NCBI RefSeq assembly: GCF_011090385.1
Contig: NZ_SEWW01000006.1
Span: forward strand, 124,001 to 188,000
Reading direction: 5' to 3'
DNA: 64,000 bases
Source of the DNA: Aquirufa beregesia
GTDB lineage: Bacteria; Bacteroidota; Bacteroidia; Cytophagales; Spirosomataceae
Part shown: positions 54,022-61,969 of the stretch, one piece after another
Numbering within the stretch: position 1 is the first letter of the stretch
Layout of the letters: every line of letters starts with the position of its first letter
Notes under the pieces: model-generated
Databases searched by the model: none
What the model was told of the DNA's origin: nothing
What the model saw: only the letters and a program-made list of their open reading frames with translations
Program-made: the position numbers and the translations under genes

Positions 54022-54713
54022 CTCAAGGTATAAATATCGTATACTTCGCCTGGCAAAATGCGTAAAACTCTTGCCAAAACTAATAGAACTAATTTTCGAG
54101 AAGCTAGCCATATTGGCAAGGATTGCTTCTCCGCAAACAAAGCTAATGTAATCTGTTGATTTTCATGCAAATACTCCATTAACCATTTTTCAGATGACCC
54201 AAAACTAAATTGTATCCCCTCTTCCTGTTCCCTCCGCAAAATTTGCTTCATTTCTTTGCTTGCTTGTACGGTACGATCTTTAATCCGCACATAACACTTG
54301 GGCTGTGGTTCATCCGCCAATTGCACTAAATGCGGTTTATCGATACTTGGAAATATATGATACACTAAGACAGCCCTTTCAGAATCAATTTCCACGCGAT
54401 AATTGGTGTATGAAAAAACGGGAAAACAATACTTTTCAATGGCCCGCTCTAAAAGAAATTGTTCCTCATCTACAAACTTTACCCCTTGTACTTGACCTTC
54501 ATCACTAACACCTACTAATAGCGTCCCTCCGTCTGTATTGGCAAAGGCTACCATTTCTTTGATAATTTTTTCGGGGAATTTCACTTTCATTTTAAACTCC
54601 AAGCGCTGACCTTCTCCCTGTTTGACGATGTTCTTAATAGCCTTCAAGTCCAAAAAAGGGGATTTATCTTCCCCCATTCCCTCATTCCACCAGATCTCTG
54701 AGCCTTGATGCAT
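54018..54713 (-). CDS. AlbA_2 (Schlafen-like) domain protein
   Basis: A 231-residue protein. The AlbA_2 domain spans about residues 25-150: IVKQGEGQRLEFKMKV, then MVAFANTDGGTLLVGVSDEG, and CYVRIKDRTVQAS. The C-terminal 60 residues contain a helical stretch. Such domains occur in putative DNA/RNA-binding or ATPase-related regulators in many genomes. ATG at 54713 is used; an ATG at 54677 (MGEDKSPF) fits the family nearly as well. The stop overlaps the start of the redox lipoprotein, so they are translationally coupled. Confidence 0.8.
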   Translation of the reverse strand: MHQGSEIWWNEGMGEDKSPFLDLKAIKNIVKQGEGQRLEFKMKVKFPEKIIKEMVAFANTDGGTLLVGVSDEGQVQGVKFVDEEQFLLERAIEKYCFPVFSYTNYRVEIDSERAVLVYHIFPSIDKPHLVQLADEPQPKCYVRIKDRTVQASKEMKQILRREQEEGIQFSFGSSEKWLMEYLHENQQITLALFAEKQSLPIWLASRKLVLLVLARVLRILPGEVYDIYTLR

Positions 54714-54814
54714 CCTGAATTTTTATCGTTATGAATTTACAAAAGATTTATTGCCTTCGTATGCATCATGTAAATCTTTTTAAAATCAAGTATAGTAATT
54801 CAATAGACATTATG

Positions 54815-54822
54815 TATTTTTG
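54815..54822 (+). promoter_or_regulatory. Promoter -7 box for cysHDN
   Basis: TATTTTTG, exact TAnnTTTG, 16 bases before the cysH ATG at 54839, which also supports that start over the longer frame beginning at 54731. Confidence 0.4.
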
Positions 54823-54838
54823 TGAAAATTTTAAGAGT

Positions 54839-55531
54839 ATGGATATTTCAACCATTGAGAAAACCTTAGTAAATCTCTCTCTAGAAGAACGATTGCACGT
54901 ATTGACCCAACTATTCCCAGAAGAGAAAATAGTATTTTCCACTTCTTTTGGACAAGAGGATCAAGCCATTTTATATGCCATTGCCAGTCAGTCTTTAGCC
55001 ATTCAACTATTCACGTTAGATACGGGTCGTCAGTTTCAAGAGTCGTATGAGTTAATGGATTTGACTACTCGAAAATATCAAATTACGATTGACACCTTTT
55101 TTCCTAATACGGAATCGGTGGAAAAGTTAGTGAAAGAAAAGGGCTTCAACTCTTTTTATAGCTCGGTAGAAAACAGAAAAGAATGTTGTTTTATTCGTAA
55201 AATGGAACCTTTATCCCGAGCTTTGCAAGGTGCCAAAGTTTGGATAACTGGTCTACGAGCCGAGCAATCTGAAAATAGAGCTAATATGCCCATCGTAGAA
55301 TGGGATGAACAAAGACAATTGTTCAAAATAAATCCATTAATTGATTGGACATTTGACGAATTAAATCAATATTTATTAGACCATAAAATACCTCAAAACC
55401 CGCTACACAAAAAAGGTTTTATCTCCATCGGTTGTGCACCATGTACCCGTGCCATTGCTGAAGGGGAGCATCCTCGAGCTGGCAGGTGGTGGTGGGAAAA
55501 TTCCCAAAAGGAATGTGGTTTACATGCCTAA
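54839..55531 (+). CDS. cysH: Adenylyl-sulfate (APS) reductase, four-cysteine type
   Basis: A 230-residue reductase that converts APS to sulfite. Four cluster cysteines are present: Cys116-Cys117 (KECCFIRKMEPL) and Cys199/Cys202 (GCAPCTR), the mark of the [4Fe-4S] APS-type enzyme, and the catalytic Cys226 in KECGLHA. SFGQEDQAIL (37-46) is the PP-loop-like nucleotide site. The start at 54839 was chosen because it gives MDISTIEKTLVNLSLEERL; earlier in-frame codons encode unrelated residues. First gene of cysH-cysD-cysN. Confidence 0.93.
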   Translation: MDISTIEKTLVNLSLEERLHVLTQLFPEEKIVFSTSFGQEDQAILYAIASQSLAIQLFTLDTGRQFQESYELMDLTTRKYQITIDTFFPNTESVEKLVKEKGFNSFYSSVENRKECCFIRKMEPLSRALQGAKVWITGLRAEQSENRANMPIVEWDEQRQLFKINPLIDWTFDELNQYLLDHKIPQNPLHKKGFISIGCAPCTRAIAEGEHPRAGRWWWENSQKECGLHA

Positions 55532-55546
55532 TTTATTACCCATTTT

Positions 55547-56467
55547 ATGACAGATTCAACCATTAAAGACAAAATAGGACAGTTTCCACGAAAATTGGAA
55601 GATGAATCTATTTATATCATGCGTGAAGTTGCCGCTCAATTTGAGCGTCCAGCTTTATTATTTTCTGGAGGTAAAGATTCTATTACCTTAGTTAGATTAG
55701 CCCAAAAAGCATTTTTTCCCGGGAAAATCCCTTTCCCTTTGGTACATATTGATACAGGCCACAACTTCCCTGAGACGATTGAATTTAGAGATTGGCTAGC
55801 CAAAGAAACGGGTGCAGAATTGATTGTACGTTATGTACAAGATTCCATCAACCAAGGAAAAGCCAAAGAAGAAACAGGCAAATATGCTTCTCGAAATGTC
55901 CTCCAAACAGTAACCTTGTTAGATACGATCGAAGAATTCAAATTTGACGCTTGCATAGGTGGAGCTAGAAGAGATGAAGAAAAAGCCAGAGCAAAAGAAC
56001 GCATCTTTTCTGTTCGAGACGATTTCGGTCAGTGGGATGCGAAAAGGCAAAGACCCGAATTATTTGATATGCTAAATGGCCGAATCGCTGTAGGTGAAAA
56101 TGTGCGTGTTTTCCCTATTTCCAATTGGACAGAATTAGACGTTTGGAATTACATTAAGGAAGAAAAAATGGAAATCCCAAGTATCTATTTCTCGCATCAA
56201 CGCCAAGTCATTGAGCGTGATGGCATGTTATGGGCGGATTCAGAATACCTGAATAAAGAAGCCGATGAAATTCCTTTTGAAGCCACCGTTCGCTTTAGAA
56301 CCGTAGGTGATATGACTTGTACTGCTGCCGTAGAATCAGATGCTGTAGAAATTGACATCATCATTGAAGAGATTTTATCAGCGGAAATTTCAGAACGTGG
56401 AGCACGTATCGACGATAAGCGCTCCGAAGCAGCCATGGAAAAAAGAAAGCAACAGGGATATTTTTAA
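55547..56467 (+). CDS. cysD: Sulfate adenylyltransferase subunit 2
   Basis: A 306-residue PP-loop ATPase; with CysN it makes APS from ATP and sulfate. The PP-loop is LLFSGGKDSITLVRLA, followed by LVHIDTGHNFPETIEFRD and GGARRDEEKARAKERIFS, FPISNWTELDVWNYI and VRFRTVGDMTCTAAVES. Fifteen bases after cysH and 18 before cysN. Confidence 0.96.
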   Translation: MTDSTIKDKIGQFPRKLEDESIYIMREVAAQFERPALLFSGGKDSITLVRLAQKAFFPGKIPFPLVHIDTGHNFPETIEFRDWLAKETGAELIVRYVQDSINQGKAKEETGKYASRNVLQTVTLLDTIEEFKFDACIGGARRDEEKARAKERIFSVRDDFGQWDAKRQRPELFDMLNGRIAVGENVRVFPISNWTELDVWNYIKEEKMEIPSIYFSHQRQVIERDGMLWADSEYLNKEADEIPFEATVRFRTVGDMTCTAAVESDAVEIDIIIEEILSAEISERGARIDDKRSEAAMEKRKQQGYF

Positions 56468-56485
56468 CAGGAGAGAGAAAGGAAT

Positions 56486-57736
56486 ATGGATATTTTACGC
56501 ATAGCTACTGCAGGGTCTGTAGACGACGGAAAAAGTACATTGATTGGCCGATTATTATATGAAACCAATTCAATTACCAAAGATAAAATTGAAGCATTAG
56601 AAAGTGCTTCCAAAAGAAAAGGATTGGATTTTTTAGATCTTTCTCTTTTAACGGATGGTTTAATCGCGGAAAGAGAACAAGGCATCACCATCGATGTGGC
56701 GCATATATATTTCTCCACTCCCACACGTAAATACATCATTGCAGATACACCCGGTCACGTGGAATATACCCGTAACATGGTCACTGGTGCTTCCAATGCC
56801 AAAGTATCATTGATTTTAGTGGATGCTCGCCAAGGAGTCGTAGAACAAACAGCTAGGCATTTATCCATTGCGGCATTACTCCGCATTCCCAAAGTCATCG
56901 TTTGTGTGAATAAAATGGATTTGGTCCAGTACGACAAAGCCAAATTTGAAGCCATCAAAGACAGTTTAAGTTCATTGGTAGCTCAAACCACATTTGAAGG
57001 TCAAGAAATTAGCTTTTTGCCTATTTCTTCCCTGTTTGGACAGAACATTACCCAAGCTGCTGATAAGATGCCTTGGTATCAAGGAAATACCTTATTGGGG
57101 GAATTAGAGGCTTTTGAATTTGCAGAAAGCTTAGCCCACGCCCCAGCACGCTTTCCTGTTCAATGGGTAATACGCCCTAAGACAGAAGAATACCACGACT
57201 ACCGTGGTTATGCTGGGAAAATTAGTTCAGGTACTTTTCAAGTTGGGGATGTGATCAAAGCCTTGCCAACTGGCCAAGAAAGCACCATTGCTTCCATTGA
57301 AAAATTTGGGGAGCAATTAGAGCGTGCCGTGGCGGGAGATTCGATAGTCATTACCTTAACTACCGACGTAGATATTTCGCGTGGAAATTCTTTGGTATTG
57401 GCCTCCGATACTCAAGCACCTCAATTAAAAGATTTTACCGCCCACATCTGTTGGTTAGATCATCAAGCTTTAAGTCCTGGAAAAACCTATTTATTACAAC
57501 ACGGGGTAAACCTGACTAAAGCCAAAATTTCACAAATTACCGAGAGATTGGATGTGGTAGCACAAACGTCTAGCCAAGACGTGGACTCATTAAAACTCAA
57601 TGAAATTGGAGGAATACAGTTGCGTACAGCACAGCCCATTATGGCAGATGTTTATGCTGAAAATCCATCCAATGGAGCATTTATTTTAATTGATGAGTTT
57701 TCTAACTCAACTGTTGGAGTAGGTTTCATCAAATAA
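56486..57736 (+). CDS. cysN: Sulfate adenylyltransferase subunit 1 (GTPase)
   Basis: A 416-residue EF-Tu-like GTPase of ATP sulfurylase. G1 AGSVDDGKSTLIGRLL, G2 region EREQGITIDVAHIYF, G3 DTPGHVEYTRNM, G4 NKMDL, then beta-barrel domains with IRPKTEEYHDYRGYAGKISSG. No CysC kinase domain is attached; with the APS-type CysH this suggests the pathway runs without PAPS. The last codons also form one arm of a terminator hairpin shared with crtZ. Confidence 0.95.
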   Translation: MDILRIATAGSVDDGKSTLIGRLLYETNSITKDKIEALESASKRKGLDFLDLSLLTDGLIAEREQGITIDVAHIYFSTPTRKYIIADTPGHVEYTRNMVTGASNAKVSLILVDARQGVVEQTARHLSIAALLRIPKVIVCVNKMDLVQYDKAKFEAIKDSLSSLVAQTTFEGQEISFLPISSLFGQNITQAADKMPWYQGNTLLGELEAFEFAESLAHAPARFPVQWVIRPKTEEYHDYRGYAGKISSGTFQVGDVIKALPTGQESTIASIEKFGEQLERAVAGDSIVITLTTDVDISRGNSLVLASDTQAPQLKDFTAHICWLDHQALSPGKTYLLQHGVNLTKAKISQITERLDVVAQTSSQDVDSLKLNEIGGIQLRTAQPIMADVYAENPSNGAFILIDEFSNSTVGVGFIK

Positions 57737-57744
57737 ACCTACTC
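57717..57744. terminator. Hairpin across the cysN and crtZ ends
   Basis: Arms GAGTAGGTTT (57717-57726) and AAACCTACTC (57735-57744), perfect, loop of 8. The left arm lies in the last cysN codons, the stop TAA is at 57734-57736 and the right arm enters the last codons of convergent crtZ. Only a short T-rich tract follows on the plus side. Confidence 0.6.
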
Positions 57745-58170
57745 GTATTTTGGGGGGGCGTACAAGAAACCAAAAGCTTCTGCGCCCTCTTTTTCATGCA
57801 CTTCATGGTGTACATAGTGGGCTTTAATCAAGCGCTTTAAGTAGCTATTCTTTGCCTTAAACTTGATTTTTATTCTTCGATGTACGATGATATCATGAAA
57901 GATAAAATAGCATAAACCATACGTCGCTATACCCAAACCTACCCACAATAAGGGCCTGTAAGCTTCTACTTCAGCCCCTATGATGATGGTTAAGGTCGAC
58001 AACACGCCAAATACAACCGAAAACAAATCATTTTTTTCTAATGCATTTTTATGATGGACATGGTGCGACTCGTGCCAATTCCACATGATTCCATGCATGA
58101 TGTATTTATGGGTAAACCAGGCCATTCCTTCCATGAGCAAAAAAGTCCCTAGCCACAATCCTATTTCCAT
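57739..58170 (-). CDS. crtZ: Beta-carotene hydroxylase (CrtZ type)
   Basis: A 143-residue membrane-bound di-iron hydroxylase. ATG at 58168-58170 (MEIGLWLGTF); the longer frame would use TTG at 58185. The histidine motifs of the family are HKYIMH, HESHHVHH, FHDIIVHRR and HYVHHEVH, between four hydrophobic segments. It adds 3-hydroxyl groups to beta-carotene rings, toward zeaxanthin, so the strain is probably pigmented. No other carotenoid genes are in the window. Confidence 0.92.
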   Translation of the reverse strand: MEIGLWLGTFLLMEGMAWFTHKYIMHGIMWNWHESHHVHHKNALEKNDLFSVVFGVLSTLTIIIGAEVEAYRPLLWVGLGIATYGLCYFIFHDIIVHRRIKIKFKAKNSYLKRLIKAHYVHHEVHEKEGAEAFGFLYAPPKYE

Positions 58171-58247
58171 GATTTCAGTTTTCAATTTGAACCGAAATTA
58201 CATCGAATTGTTTTAAATTTCCACCTTCCTCTTTGAGCTAAATCAAT

Positions 58248-58255
58248 TATCTTTG
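58248..58255 (+). promoter_or_regulatory. Promoter -7 box for valS
   Basis: TATCTTTG, exact TAnnTTTG, 47 bases before the valS ATG. No T-box was seen, as expected for the phylum. Confidence 0.4.
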
Positions 58256-58302
58256 TAGGCTATAATGAAACCGTTCCAAGAATACGGCCAGACCCTTCGT
58301 TT

Positions 58303-60927
58303 ATGATTGACAAAAATTACGCCCCCAAAGAAATAGAGCAAAAATGGTATGCCTTTTGGTTGGAAAATAAGCTTTTTGCTTCCAAACCCGATCCCAATAA
58401 AGAAGCCTATACCATCGTTATCCCTCCTCCCAATGTAACAGGAGTTTTGCACATGGGGCACATGTTAAACAATACCATCCAAGATGTGTTGATTAGAAAA
58501 GCACGCATGGAAGGAAAAGAAGCTTGTTGGGTACCTGGTACCGATCATGCCTCCATTGCCACCGAAGCCAAAGTGGTAGCGATGTTGAAAGAAAAAGGCA
58601 TCGAAAAAAAGGATATTAGTCGAGAAGAATTTCTGAAATATGCTTTTGAATGGAAAGATAAGTATGGCGGAATTATCTTAGATCAATTAAAAAAACTAGG
58701 CGCTTCGTGTGATTGGGATCGTACCCGATTCACCATGGAGCCTACATTATATGAGGCTGTTATTGATACGTTTGTTCGTTTGTACAACAAAGGTTTGATT
58801 TACCGTGGTGTAAGAATGGTCAATTGGGATCCTCAAGGTAAAACGGCTTTGTCTGACGAAGAAGTTATCTACAAAGATGTTCAAGCCAAATTATACCATA
58901 TCCAATATCCTCTGGTAGATGGTTCTGGACATGTAACCATTGCCACCACTCGTCCAGAAACCATCATGGCCGATGCTGCTATATGCGTCAATCCTACGGA
59001 TGAGCGCTACCTTTCTTTGCACGGCAAAAAAGTCTTTATCCCATTAATCAACCGTGAAATCAGCATTATTCCTGATGAATATGTAAGTACCGACTTTGGA
59101 ACAGGTTGTCTAAAAGTAACTCCTGCTCATGATTTGAATGACTATGAACTGGGCATCAAGCATAAATTACCTGTCATTGATATCATTGACGACAATGGTG
59201 CTTTAAATAAGAAGGCCGTCTTATTTGTGGGAGTGGACCGTTTTGAAGCCAGAAAGCGAATTGTCAAACAATTAACGGAAGAAGGTTATTTGATTCAAAC
59301 GGAAGAATACAAATCGACCATTGGTACTTCGGAACGTACAGGAGCGGTTATTGAACCCAAGCTTTCTTTGCAATGGTTCTTGAAAATGGAAGAAATGGCT
59401 AAACCTGCCTTGGAAAATGTCATGAATGACAACATCCAATTGCATCCCGCCAAATTCAAAAATACGTATCGTTCTTGGATGGAAAATGTACACGATTGGT
59501 GCATTTCGCGTCAATTATGGTGGGGGCAGCAAATCCCAGCATTTTACCTTCAAGATGGAACGCTGATTGTGGCAAAAGATAAAAAAGAAGCATTGCGTAT
59601 TGCAAGAGATAAATACCAATTGTTTGCATTAGTAGAAGATGATTTAACACAAGATCCCGATGTATTGGATACTTGGTTCTCTTCTTGGTTATGGCCAATC
59701 TCCGTTTTTGATGGTATCGAAAACCCAGATAATGAAGAAATTAATTACTATTACCCAACCAACGACTTAGTTACGGGACCCGATATTTTATTCTTTTGGG
59801 TAGCTCGTATGATCATGGCAGGGTATGAGTGGAGAGGTGAATTACCCTTTAGGAATGTGTATTTAACCGGTATTGTTCGCGACAAGCAAGGCAGAAAAAT
59901 GTCTAAGTCTTTAGGTAACTCACCTGATCCTTTAGAATTGATTGAAAAATTTGGAGCGGATGGGGTTCGCTCTGGTTTATTGTTTTCTGCGCCAGCTGGA
60001 AATGATTTATTGTTTGATGATAAACTCTGCGAACAAGGAAGAAATTTTTCTAACAAAATTTGGAATGCTTTTCGCTTGTTAAAAGGTTTGGATGTTCAAG
60101 AAGGACAATCTTTGCCTGAACATGTATTAGCCACAGCATGGTTTGAGTCTAAATTGTCTCAAACGATCCTAGATGTACAAGATCATTTCCAAAAATTCCG
60201 TATCTCGGATGCCTTATTAAGTATCTACAATTTGGTGTGGGATGATTATTGTGCCAAATATTTGGAGATTATCAAACCACCTTATCAAAGCCCAATTGCT
60301 TCAGAAACCTTAGCCGCGGCCTTGGGCTTGTTTGATCAATTGATGCGTTTATTACACCCATATATGCCATTTATTACAGAAGAAATTTGGCAAAACATGG
60401 AAGAAAGAAAAGAAGGCATCAGTATTTGTAAAGCTGAATTTCCTACAGCAAAAACTATTCAGGCTCCAATCATTGCTCAGTTTGATGCCATGTTTGAGGT
60501 TGTGACTAAAATCCGCGAGATTAGAAATACCAAGCAAATATCTCCGAAATTAGCCTTGAGCTTATGCATCAAATCCGAACATCCTCAAGCTTATGCATCT
60601 CTAGAAGCTATTCTAATTAAATTGGCCAATTTAGATTCGGTCACCTACATTCAAGAATCCTTGGCAGAAGCGCAAACTTTTGTGGTAAAATCTGACCAGT
60701 TTTTTGTTCCATTAGCTAATGACGAAGATCCCGCTGTATTAAAAGAAGAATCGGAAAAGGAATTAGTCTACTTGGAGGGATTTAAAAAATCCGTTGAGGC
60801 AAAATTAGCTAATGAAAAATTCGTTCAACATGCGAAAGCTGATTTGGTAGAAAGAGAAAGACAAAAACTTTCTGATGCTGAAAACAAAATCAAATCCTTG
60901 AAAGAATTATTAGCCCGTTTAAGCTAA
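58303..60927 (+). CDS. valS: Valyl-tRNA synthetase
   Basis: An 874-residue class I synthetase. HIGH motif is PPPNVTGVLHMGHML near residue 50, KMSKS is GRKMSKSLGNSPDPLEL; the editing (CP1) domain with TTRPETIMADAAICVNP and the C-terminal coiled coil (about 810-874) that is typical of ValRS are all present. First gene of a run valS-gldB-ABC-fur. Confidence 0.97.
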   Translation: MIDKNYAPKEIEQKWYAFWLENKLFASKPDPNKEAYTIVIPPPNVTGVLHMGHMLNNTIQDVLIRKARMEGKEACWVPGTDHASIATEAKVVAMLKEKGIEKKDISREEFLKYAFEWKDKYGGIILDQLKKLGASCDWDRTRFTMEPTLYEAVIDTFVRLYNKGLIYRGVRMVNWDPQGKTALSDEEVIYKDVQAKLYHIQYPLVDGSGHVTIATTRPETIMADAAICVNPTDERYLSLHGKKVFIPLINREISIIPDEYVSTDFGTGCLKVTPAHDLNDYELGIKHKLPVIDIIDDNGALNKKAVLFVGVDRFEARKRIVKQLTEEGYLIQTEEYKSTIGTSERTGAVIEPKLSLQWFLKMEEMAKPALENVMNDNIQLHPAKFKNTYRSWMENVHDWCISRQLWWGQQIPAFYLQDGTLIVAKDKKEALRIARDKYQLFALVEDDLTQDPDVLDTWFSSWLWPISVFDGIENPDNEEINYYYPTNDLVTGPDILFFWVARMIMAGYEWRGELPFRNVYLTGIVRDKQGRKMSKSLGNSPDPLELIEKFGADGVRSGLLFSAPAGNDLLFDDKLCEQGRNFSNKIWNAFRLLKGLDVQEGQSLPEHVLATAWFESKLSQTILDVQDHFQKFRISDALLSIYNLVWDDYCAKYLEIIKPPYQSPIASETLAAALGLFDQLMRLLHPYMPFITEEIWQNMEERKEGISICKAEFPTAKTIQAPIIAQFDAMFEVVTKIREIRNTKQISPKLALSLCIKSEHPQAYASLEAILIKLANLDSVTYIQESLAEAQTFVVKSDQFFVPLANDEDPAVLKEESEKELVYLEGFKKSVEAKLANEKFVQHAKADLVERERQKLSDAENKIKSLKELLARLS

Positions 60928-61965
60928 ATGAAAAACAATAGGCGCTATGTAGCTTTTTTTTGGGTAATACTCATCCCTTTTTTCTTTGGTTCCTGTGGTA
61001 GTACAGATGACAAAAAGGAAATTAAGGCAAAGACTCCTGTCATCCATTTGGATATACAGCGTTTAGATCGTGCTATTGCGAATTGTCAAAATGAAAAGCA
61101 AATAGACAGCACCCTTCAAAAGCACCCTGAAGTCTTACATGCCTATTTTTCTGTTGGGACAAATCGGTCAACAGAATTAGCTAAAAACTTCTTTGCGCTT
61201 TTCCAAAACCCTGCCCTATGGAAGTTTTATGAACAAAGCCAGCAACATGCTTTTTTTGGTGGTCAAGCGCTGGAAAATGAGTTACAAGCCGCATTTCAAG
61301 AAATAAAAAATGAGTTTCCTCAAGCTAAAATACCCAAAATCAGAACCGTATTTACTGGATTTGGAGCTGTGGGAAATTTCAAAACCCAACACTTAGTAGT
61401 TAGTGATAGCCTGATTATCATTGGATTGGATTATTTCATGGGAAAAAAAGGAATGTACCTTCCTCAAAATGTGTATGACTACCAATTAAGGCGCTTAGAA
61501 CCTAGAGCGCTAGTTGGACAAATTTTATTATTGTATGCTGGCTATTTCAATAAGCATGAAGCAGAAAATGCCACCATGTTGAGTGATATGATTTGGTATG
61601 GGAAAAGCTATGCATTTGCAAAAAAAATGGTTCCAACATTAGCGGATAGTTTGTTATTTGGATATACTCAAACAGAATTAGCGGAATCAGACATGTTCCA
61701 ACAAGAAATTTGGGAACATTTTATTGATCAATCCTTGTTGTACAAGCAAGATGAATTCATTAAAGCCAAATATTTAGGGGAAAGACCCAAAACCATTGAA
61801 ATTGGTCCGGCTTGTCCGGGTTCTATTGGTCGATGGCTGGGTTGGAAAATCATTGACGCATACCAAATCAACCACCCAAAAGAAAGTTTGGCAGAAGTAA
61901 TGGCAAAACCAGATGCCAATCAACTATTCCAGGCCTCAGGATATAGAGGCAAAGCGAAAGAATAA
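60928..61965 (+). CDS. gldB: Gliding motility lipoprotein GldB
   Basis: A 345-residue lipoprotein. The N-terminal signal ends FFFGSC with Cys23 acylated. It matches GldB: VIHLDIQRLDRAI after the linker, FPQAKIPKIRTVFTGFGA, IIIGLDYFMGKKGMYLPQNVYDYQLRRLEPRA and MLSDMIWYGKSYAFAKKMVP. Known to be needed for gliding and chitin use in Flavobacterium; related to T9SS function. ATG follows the valS stop directly. Confidence 0.9.
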   Translation: MKNNRRYVAFFWVILIPFFFGSCGSTDDKKEIKAKTPVIHLDIQRLDRAIANCQNEKQIDSTLQKHPEVLHAYFSVGTNRSTELAKNFFALFQNPALWKFYEQSQQHAFFGGQALENELQAAFQEIKNEFPQAKIPKIRTVFTGFGAVGNFKTQHLVVSDSLIIIGLDYFMGKKGMYLPQNVYDYQLRRLEPRALVGQILLLYAGYFNKHEAENATMLSDMIWYGKSYAFAKKMVPTLADSLLFGYTQTELAESDMFQQEIWEHFIDQSLLYKQDEFIKAKYLGERPKTIEIGPACPGSIGRWLGWKIIDAYQINHPKESLAEVMAKPDANQLFQASGYRGKAKE

Positions 61966-61969
61966 TCAT

